Of a stretch of 64,000 nucleotides of DNA, positions 56,298 through 64,000 are shown piece after piece. Below the pieces are notes generated by a model. The model made no database searches and was not told the DNA's origin. It was given only the letters and a program-made list of their open reading frames with translations. The stretch comes from Bagarius yarrelli (Eukaryota; Chordata; Actinopteri; Siluriformes; Sisoridae). The position numbers and the translations under genes were made by a program. The first letter of the stretch is position 1. Each line of letters opens with the position of its first letter. The stretch covers positions 1,426,001 through 1,490,000 of the forward strand of contig VCAZ01000050.1 of assembly GCA_005784505.1 (NCBI GenBank), in the 5' to 3' direction.

Positions 56298-59200
56298 ATG
56301 AAAGGTAAAGTAGGGTTAAAGCCATCACAATTTTATAATATTATTTTTTAGATTTTTAATGTTTCTCTGTTCTCCATTTAGTTTTTATCCTGTTCTGGGG
56401 ATTTTTCCAAAGTTTGAGGTTTGTATGTTCTGAGAGCTGTGTGCAGGCACAAGACTATATCTGCAACCAAATCCCATCAGGCAAGTGCTTTTACACACCC
56501 TGGTATTCTTCTTCTTCTTCTGTTTTTAAATGATTTTTCTACCTTAATGTGTATCTTCTGTCTTAGGCTATCCTCCTGGCCTGTCTTCGCTGGTCTTTTT
56601 TGTGAGGAATATGGGCGAGATCAACTCCACTGTTTTTAACTACGCTAATTTATCCTCAGTCACCAGTCTCACCCTGACACAAAGTGGAATTACAACTATA
56701 GCATCAGGGGCGTTTGCACAGTTCCAAAATCTCAAGTCGCTTAATTTACGCAGTAATGATCTCTCTCAAATGTCCTCAGACTGGTTTATCCACAAAGCTG
56801 TATTAGAAAGCCTGATCTTAACAAACAACAGCATAACGGCTTTGAATGAAAATTCCTTTGCAGGTCTTGTGGGACTCCTAAACCTAAACTTGGCCCAGAA
56901 CCAAATTCAGTCTATTACAGATAGCTTTCACAACTTGATAAGATTGACACAACTGGACTTGTCCCATAATAGGCTAAGACAGTTAAGTATGGACACCCTC
57001 ATGCCCTTAACCAACACCAAAATCTTTTTGAATGGAAACCCCTGGGACTGCTCCTGCAGTGTGTACGAGTTCGCTCTCTATCTAAAAGGTGAGTGTAAAT
57101 AAACAATTCGTCTACAAGATGTCGATAGAAAATGAGATTTCAGGAAGAAAAAAAAAAAAAAAAAAGCAACTTTGCTTAGGAACGGTACAGGATGTATACA
57201 ATGCAATAGATATTAATTAATTAATCATATTTCTTCCTTTATTATTTTTTTAGTATAGTTGTATGTAAATACATTTTAAAGAAGAACAGCTTTTTAAAAA
57301 GTCTATTTTTTTTACATCATTGAACAAAAATTTCTCTGTGCACAAATGTTAAAACTGAGCAACTTGAACATAAATATTCTGACAATATAGTCTACACAAA
57401 AAGGACATTTTTATTAACACCATATACACAACATCATAGCGCTTCATCAGTCCTTTTCTAGACTGGCCCAGGCTGCAGATCTGTGTAAGGTCTCTCTCAA
57501 AACAGCATCTAAAAAACCACAGATTCACCACACTAGTAAAATAAGATTCTGCCTGTTTTATTTCAGCAAACTATAGACATTGTTTAGGTATAAACCCCCC
57601 CGTTTGAACTTATTTCTGCTGGTGTAATACACCAAAATAATAATCTAACCTTTAAAAAAAATCTTTACTCAACTAATAATTAATATTTTTTAAAGATATT
57701 TGTGGGGTTATTCTGCCTTTAATTATAGGAATGAAATTTATATAATGAAATGGGGGAGATAGAGACACAGAGGGGGCGGGACCAGAAAGGACCCGAGCCG
57801 GAATCAAACTTGAGTCGACGGAGCGCAACTACACATTTGGGTGCCGGTGCCTTAACCCACCACACCACGGTGCTAGTTACCTAATTAATATTTTATACAT
57901 TATAATGTTTAAGAGTATTAAAATTGCTATTCGAGTAAAGAGTAAAAGTGTTATCCATATTGCATATAACTAAAGGAACTGTTACTATTATCTAACTGTT
58001 ACTATTATTATTGTACCTCTCTCATCTGTCCCCTTTTTAGTGGTTGTAGACTTAGTCTGAATGTATAGGCTTCTCTGCTTGTGTAGACCTCATTCTCCTC
58101 TGCTGATCCATGTGGGTGATTTGTCTTGATCAGCTGTACAAGCTTAGTGAACTCTTCATCCAGCAAATGTCTGCAAAATTTTCAATTTTCACGTTCCTAA
58201 ATTGTGCTGAATGTGACCTTGGATTAGTCTGAACATTGGTGCCCACGTAACTGTCACAGCAAATCTCACAGTGAGCTGAAAATAACAAAATGATGATTAA
58301 GTAGTGAAAGAGCACCTCAGACATGACCAGTCATCACATACAGCGATGTTAAATTTGATTATAGTCGGTCTGTCCCAATTAGTATGTGATCATGGATTAT
58401 AGTGCCGTACTCTGGCTCTTAAAGCTTCATATTTACATTTACAGCATTTGACAGACATCCTTATCCAGAGCGACTTACAATATTCCTTGTTATACAACTG
58501 AGCACTTGGGGTTAAGTGTCTTGCTCAGGGGCCCAGCAGTGGTGGCTTGATAGGGCTGGGAATCAAACCCGGGTCCTCAAGTTGGTAGTCCAGCAAATTC
58601 ACCACTTAATAACTTAACCACTGCGCTACCAATTCCCCCGTTCTATTGTATGCCATTCTAGAGTATATCCGTTTTTTTCCCCACAATGCTTCTGTAACTA
58701 TAATTTAAACGTTTTGTCTGCAGAGCTACAAATGTCCTCGCTGCTGCAGAATAAGATGGAAGTGCTCTGTGAGAGCCCAACTTATCAGCGAGGAAGACCT
58801 GTGTGGAATATATCCAAATGTGTAAATCCTGTAACAGAAGTAGCCCTTACAACTGAAAACACTCAAACCCTCACACCAGGAGGCACTAATCTGACTACTA
58901 TAATCAGCTTAGTAGGTAAATCAGTTTTTCACTTGAACTGGATAACTTAGATTTAGACTTGGATTAGGATTTACTTGTATGTGCTATTATTTTATCATCA
59001 TCATCTTATTATTTGATTATTAGCATATTTGATTTTCAATGTTATTTCAAAGCCATTAATAGCTCGATTAAGTACTTTAAAGTAAAATATAAATTGCCCT
59101 TTAAATTTATTATTTCCGCAACAGTAGAAACAGTTTTGCAGAAGCAAATTTTGCCAGCTGACAAATTATACACACTTTTTACAAGTAAACAGCCCATCAC

Positions 59201-60904
59201 TCCCCCAGAAACATCTAGAAAATACTATAGAATACCACAAAATCTAATGAATATCTTTTGCCAGTGGTACTTTGTGCCCTGGTTCTTGTTATCTGTGTCC
59301 TATCAGTTTTGTACCACAGAAAGCAACGGCAAAAACATAGACTCACCATCAAACCTTTTCCAGAACAACAAGTAGGTACAAGACAAGGCCAACCCGACTG
59401 TAGAACAACATCAGAGATTTCGAACAAGGAGGAATCGATTTCCTATGAACAGTCAAATAGCAGACTTTTAACAACACTGGACCCGACAATTTTACAGTCA
59501 CAAATTCACCAAATGTACAGCACAGAAATGTATCAAACAAGAGAATGGACTGTTCGAGCCAAATCAGCAGGGCCTGTACTGTCTAGAGCTGCTGGTCCTG
59601 AGAGATGTCCACACACTGGCGTAGAAGATCCAGGAGTGTGGGTGGTGAAGAATCCAGCAGTAAATACTGAATGGAAAGAGCAAAGTATTTTAAAGTTAGA
59701 AGGTAATAAGGCTGATCCAAAGATAGAAGAAGGTAAATATGGAAGCAATGAAGAGGAGGAACAAGCAGGCAATCGAGAAGAAATCAAGAGGAAGCATAGA
59801 CACATTGAGAGAGGAGATGATGATTTTATAAACACGTTAAAAACAGGGGTGGGGTTTGAGCAGAATTTAATGGATGGAAATAAAGAAGAACATATTTTAG
59901 AGGAAAATGGTCAGGGATTCCTACATACTGAATTCTCTGTGGCCATTGGTGAAGAATATGATAATGATGATGAAGAATATGATTTAAACTCCAATTCAGA
60001 AAGATTCCAACCTCCTAATGAGCATAAAAATGGCTTCCAGCCTCTGGAAGATGTTGAGAATATGCCTTACCTCACTATTGGAGCTGATACAGAAAATCAA
60101 AGCCCAAATCAGAAACAGATTTGCACTAAGACTTCCACTGAACAGTTGAATTTAAGACCCATCAGACGTACACTGTCCTGGCCTCCTACTGCAGCTCAGT
60201 GGAAAAAGCATTGGGCTCAAACCCAACAAGTCCTCAGTGTTTCTCCTAGATTCATTTTTCTCACGCAATATGAGTATCATGTTGGCATGTTTCCCTCTGG
60301 CATCAACTCAGCTATTCCAGAAAATATCCCACAAGCAAGTTGCACAGAGTTTCCTAAACAAATAACTGACCTCTTACACGTTCCAACTGTGGAACCTTCT
60401 ATGGAAACCAGTATGAGATTTAATCGCTTTTGCACCCAAGACTCGTCCGGTTCGACCAGGGATTATGGTAAGGTAAACGAAGGACAGACAGAAATATTGA
60501 AAAGTGAGTCGCCGATTAAACGTACAGCACATCCTGATGGAACTCTACGTCAGGAAACGAGCTCCAAAGCTGCCAATGAGATGAAAATAAAAAGCAGCAA
60601 GAGAAACATAACCAATCAAACTTCAAAGGCTGAACAGACACGAGTGAAAACAGGAAGGCAGCCAAGAAGAGCAGGACGAGATGAAAGGAAAGTGCCAAAA
60701 AACGGACAGAGGAATCAGTCTCAATCATCTGGCTCACCTGCACAACCTTCTGGAGGATCTCCTAGTGATGACAACCTGCTCGTGGATAATGAATACACCT
60801 TCATAGATCTTCTACATGAAGTGGTGGAGAATCATGGTCGCTGGACACGAGAGAAGTGGAGACAAAGTCATATGAACAAGCAAAAAATGAAAAACAAAGC
60901 TTGA
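56298..60904 (+). CDS. Single-pass leucine-rich-repeat membrane protein, unnamed
   Basis: Five exons: 56298-56304, 56382-56480, 56567-57088, 58724-58915, 59265-60904, totalling 2460 nt, or 819 residues in one frame. The start MKVFILFWGFF... reads as a signal peptide (1 to about 18). A Cys-bearing N-cap follows, then about five LRRs (about 60-175), an LRRCT cap beginning NPWDCSC (to about 240), five N-glycosylation sequons, a membrane segment VVLCALVLVICVLSVLY (about 274-290), and a 525-residue cytoplasmic tail rich in Glu, Asn and Lys. The tail ends with a conserved-looking block, EYTFIDLLHEVVENHGRWTR. The second intron uses a GC donor (AG|GCAAGT at 56481). The architecture recalls LRRC-type orphan receptors, but I could not match it to LRRC53 or another named member. 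Role unknown; cell-surface adhesion or reception is an inference. Confidence 0.75.
56481..56566 (+). other. GC-AG intron of the LRR gene
   Basis: The donor reads atcag|gcaagt and the acceptor cttag. Joining 56480 to 56567 gives IPSG-YPPGLSSLVFF, continuing the LRR N-cap, and no GT donor nearby keeps this frame. GC-AG introns are a known minor class with just such strong donor contexts. Confidence 0.75.
57748..57882 (-). mobile_element. Second-family SINE copy in LRR gene intron
   Basis: Read on the minus strand: tggtgtggtgggttaaggcaccggcaccc (tRNA-like head), a B-box-like gattccggctc, then gggtcctttctggtcccgcccc and a gagaga-type end. Confidence 0.65.
58430..58638 (-). mobile_element. SINE copy in LRR gene intron
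   Basis: Minus-strand copy just before exon 4: tail catttacagcatttgacagac, core, and head ending accaattcccc. A small duplication (accacttaataacttaaccac) lies in the head. Confidence 0.8.
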
Positions 60905-61183
60905 GGAATTACCATGGCAAACCATAGCAGTAAAGGTAGTTTAGATATGAAAGATATCGATCTTCTAATTAAATAAATGGGCAGGAGGATAAAATAAAGT
61001 GGTGTTTAAGATCAGTGAGTACATTAACTTATACCACAGTGCTGAGTAAGTACAAATCACAGCCCTTAGTTTATAGTTTGCATCATACACTAGTAATTTT
61101 AATTGAATAAATAAAATAAGATTTGTATAAAGATTTGTATGCAGCATTTATTGAAGTTGTCGCCGTCTCTGGTGTCGGTACCT
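60905..61183. other. 3' flank of the LRR gene
   Basis: AT-rich sequence with AATAAA hexamers near 60971 and 61106 that may end the LRR transcript. No other feature is seen. Confidence 0.5.
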
Positions 61184-61376
61184 CCTTATCCAGAGTCACT
61201 TACATTTATCTCTTTTATGCAACTGAGCAATCGAGATTCAGGGGCCTAAGAGTGGCAGTTTGGTGGTGCTGGGAATTATTCAGGGGCCCAGCTGTGGCAG
61301 CTTGGTGGTGATGGGAATCGAACCCTGATCATCAATTAGCAGTCCAGCACATTACCCACTGTACTACCACTTCCCT
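61184..61376 (-). mobile_element. SINE copy with rearranged core
   Basis: Minus-strand copy; the segment with ggtggtgctgggaat occurs twice (about 61263 and 61304), so part of the core is duplicated. Confidence 0.7.
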
Positions 61377-61965
61377 GTTTTGTCCTGTCTATGTATAAAA
61401 ATAAAATACACTATATGTTTTCCTGTAAAAACACATACCTCTACAACTATGTTGAATTTGATTAATGTAATAAATTGACACGAGTGAAATCATTTCTGGC
61501 TGCATGCAGCGTTTATTGAATCATTCATGTCGTAAGTACACAGACTTGTATAAGAAATTGTACAAAATGGACCAGTTCTTCTTTACAGTGTACTTTTCTA
61601 CACAAAAAACAGGTGCCAGCAAATGTAAACATAGGTTTTCTTGTAAGTTTGGCAATAAAAAGGACATGCACTGTCCAGTTGTCCTCAACCTTTAAATAAA
61701 AGTCTTACATGACTCGACCTACCGTTGAGATTAAAATCATTAAAGGTGGTCAAATGTTTGGTAAAGGATTGTGGGGCATGTGCAACTTTTAAAAGGAAGT
61801 TTGCAGACTATGCTTGACATGCACAATAGTCATAGCCTTACAAATGACATTAAGAGAAAAGGGACTAAACCTCCAGTGGAAGGGCTACATCAGAATAATT
61901 CACTCCTCATACTGCTTAAAGTTAGTTATATAATAATAGAGGTGATTACCGGATAGAAAGTCTGT

Positions 61966-62244
61966 CTATTTCTTTTGGACAGCGAAGAAGTGAGTGTAAA
62001 CATGCATACTAGCAAGAGCTTGTGCTCTTCTCCACCCTTTCCCCTCTCCAAGAAGTGTTAATGCCTTTACATGAACTATTAAAGCGATAATGGACATGAA
62101 TAATAGCACAAAAATTTTCAAAATGGCCGACATGTTTTGAGAGCTGCGGTAATATTTTCGCCATTGGCTTCGAATCATTTTCTTCTGTTCCGCTCGGTCA
62201 CCTGAGATGGGCGGTTTGGAAAATATGACTCGACAGATATCCAT
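61966..62244 (-). CDS. Uncertain small membrane-protein ORF (92 aa)
   Basis: An open frame starting MDICRVIFSKPP has one clear hydrophobic segment (ILKIFVLLFMSIIALIVHV) after a basic stretch. Its 5' half (62130-62260) is unusually CpG-rich for this AT-rich area, as a first exon or promoter would be. A minus-strand polyadenylation hexamer lies at 61512-61517. I do not recognise the protein; an internal Met (MSAILKIF) could be the true start. Against it, the region may simply be 3' UTR of the kcnt1 gene upstream. Confidence 0.3.
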   Translation of the reverse strand: MDICRVIFSKPPISGDRAEQKKMIRSQWRKYYRSSQNMSAILKIFVLLFMSIIALIVHVKALTLLGEGKGWRRAQALASMHVYTHFFAVQKK

Positions 62245-62259
62245 TCAATGTACAGTACG

Positions 62260-63738
62260 TTGCACTACAGTAAAGGTCCAAACAAAGACTACAGCAGTCA
62301 CTAAAGAAGAAGAAGAGGCAAAAGAAATATACTTCGGCAAATCATCTAATATTTACTAAATATATGAATGAAATAAATCCCATTAGAAAGTTCGACAGAA
62401 ATGTTCGAGGTTTGGCTTCACATATCAAAAGTTCCCCTAAACAAACTTCAGTAACGTCTACTACTGTTTTATTGTAGCTAACATGCAACAGGAAGAAATG
62501 CACGGTTTTACCGTAGCTTATAAAAACACATTTATAATAATATGTTTGCTTTTTAATAAAATAACCCAAAATCATTAAAATCAAGGAAATGGAAATGTCT
62601 TGTACAACACTGCTGCCTCAGTTTGTCATAGTTTAAGGGTTAAAGGGACATGCTATACTACGCTACTCCATTCCGACCAACAGCTTAGTGCAAAAATATC
62701 TGGCAAGATTCTAGTTTTCTAGTCCTGATTGGTGGATGACAATGAATAACAAATACTTTGTAAACTGCAGGCAAGTAAACATAACTGAAATGTGAGAACT
62801 TTTTACTTTTCTGGCACTAATATAAATACATAAAATACTTTATCGGTAAGGATCAGGCAAAGTATGTGTTAAAAAAAATATCAAACACACACACACACAC
62901 ACACACACACAATCGTTCTGAAATTTCATTAAAGTGATTTCTCATGAGCAGCCCTTCTGTGGGAGCCGTGTTACTCGAAAAACATTACTTTCTGTACAAT
63001 TTGACTGACCGAAGGCTCTCACGTTTAGTGGGGTGTCTATAAAAAACAATCTACATGAAGCTTGTGAATGTTTATGATTATAAAATTTATATAGAACTAC
63101 TGGCCCAATTTTTTTGCAGCAGGTTTTCAACAAATCAATAAATTAATTTCTTTTTAAAAAATAATTCGATATGATAGTCACTCTGTAGTTATCGACTAGT
63201 TCATGAATGGTTGGGAGATTGTAATGGTAAATACTTGTGCTTTAAGGACAAAACATGATGATAAACACTGAAGGTCCAGTGAGCGTGTAAAACGATATGT
63301 ACCTACACGTATATATATAAAAAAAAATGCTTCACTTCTATTCACCGATTGTTAGTTTTCTCAAAATCTCAGCGCATTAAAATGGCAGTCACGATCTGTT
63401 TATCTTCCTCTCACTCATCTTAATATTGCAATCTCTTCTACGTCACACACTGTCCATAGGCAAAGAAAGTGATTAAACAGTGTTTTTGGTCCAGAACATG
63501 ACATCTCTCCATCTCTCCATCTGTCTAAACTTGAAAAAAAAAGTACAGCAGCAGCCATTTCACGGCAAAATGCACACAGATTCTTGTGTCACAGAAAAGA
63601 GAAAAAAAAAGCAGGGGAATATTTTGGTGATGGTCTAGATATCCCTATTTTCCCTGTGGCCTTGGAGAGCAGCTTGCTGCATGGTTTGTGGATGTGAGTA
63701 TTAGGGACAGGAGGCACTCTTCATACACACTCAGATTC
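62260..63738 (-). other. Probable kcnt1 3' UTR and flank
   Basis: Sequence after the kcnt1 stop (on the minus strand) with no convincing coding frame. Its end is not fixed; the first strong minus-strand AATAAA that I noted is at 61512-61517, which would make a 2.2 kb 3' UTR. Confidence 0.4.
62882..62912 (+). repeat. (CA)n microsatellite
   Basis: Pure CA dinucleotide run of about 15 units. Confidence 0.9.
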
Positions 63739-63856
63739 TCAGAGATGAGTCTCTCCTCGTGTCTCTGTGCCAAAGTCCTGCTTCATCTTGGCACCTGCTT
63801 GGCTCGTAGGCAACTCGTCAGGTACATGGGCCAACGGGTCAGACCGGATAATATAC
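63739..63856 (-). CDS. kcnt1: Potassium channel subfamily T member 1, last exon
   Basis: On the minus strand an acceptor (ctccag, 63857-63862) opens an exon reading YIIRSDPLAHVPDELP and ending ETRGETHL then TGA (63739-63741). Slack-type sodium-activated K+ channels end with an RSDPLAH segment and a class I PDZ ligand (ETQL in mammals); here it is ETHL, which keeps the T-x-L pattern. Human KCNT1 lies next to CAMSAP1 in convergent orientation, as here. Only the C-terminal 38 residues are in the window. The residue between exons is split (phase 1), and the upstream exons lie beyond 64000. Confidence 0.7.
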
Positions 63857-64000
63857 CTGGAGCAGAAAGTTTTGTATGTGTGTCATCCATCAGCAGTTTT
63901 ATATACACTGTAGTATAAACAAAAACTAATCTTTAACTCTAAAAAAAAAAAAAAAGGAATTCGGAATAATGAATAACATTTACAACCCGTTGGCATGTGT

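Noticed and set aside
56298..60904. Naming the LRR gene LRRC53 or LRRC66
   Set aside because: LRR number, cap cysteines and tail do not fit the remembered LRRC53 sequence, and the locus differs; no name is justified.
61966..62115. Similarity of MSAILKIF... to Kish (TMEM167) proteins
   Set aside because: Only the first residues and general hydrophobicity agree; the rest does not match.
1..64000. CRISPR arrays, operons, prophage or bacterial features
   Set aside because: None seen; introns, splice sites and SINEs show this is vertebrate nuclear DNA.

Overview
The window is vertebrate nuclear DNA from a ray-finned fish: intron-rich genes with GT-AG junctions, an AT-rich background, many microsatellites and numerous teleost-type SINEs. 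The SINE families (tRNA-headed, with a tail like gcatttggcagacgcccttatccagagcgactta) are of the sort common in otophysan fishes, so a catfish or relative is a reasonable guess, but the sequence does not prove it. Gene identities rest on reading the translations against remembered family sequences; no database search was run.

Layout. (1) 1-26520: a notch1 gene on the + strand, lacking only its first two exons, which lie to the left. I place 32 coding exons (1227-25089). Their lengths keep one frame through to the stop and give 2429 residues: EGF repeats 2-36, three LNRs, HD domain, transmembrane segment, RAM, ankyrin repeats, transactivation region and PEST tail, then about 1.4 kb of 3' UTR. 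(2) 26530-31290: an intergenic stretch dominated by SINE copies and low-complexity DNA. (3) 31290-54560: camsap1 on the + strand, with a CpG-rich promoter, 17 constitutive coding exons (32104-53181, 1532 residues), one clear 33-nt cassette microexon, a second candidate microexon of 39 nt, and a 1.4 kb 3' UTR. (4) 54650-56070: a decayed Tc1-like transposon. (5) 56298-60904: a five-exon gene for an 819-residue single-pass membrane protein with leucine-rich repeats and a long acidic/basic cytoplasmic tail, which I could not name. (6) 60905-64000: the 3' end of a minus-strand gene read as kcnt1 (sodium-activated K+ channel), plus a CpG-rich small ORF. Human CAMSAP1 and KCNT1 are likewise convergent neighbours at 9q34.3, as I recall, so the linkage supports these calls.

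Most interesting points. In Notch1 the polybasic furin (S1) site is absent from the HD domain, while the flanking sequence is intact, and the residue after the conserved S3 glycine is Met rather than Val. This is a notch1 paralogue with two altered proteolytic sites. camsap1 carries phase-0 microexons between the exons flanking the CH-domain core. The LRR membrane protein has a GC-AG intron and a tail of unknown function. Several intronic stretches look like regulatory elements. No new multi-gene system was found; the linked genes act in signalling, microtubule minus-end binding and ion conduction, and I see no shared pathway.
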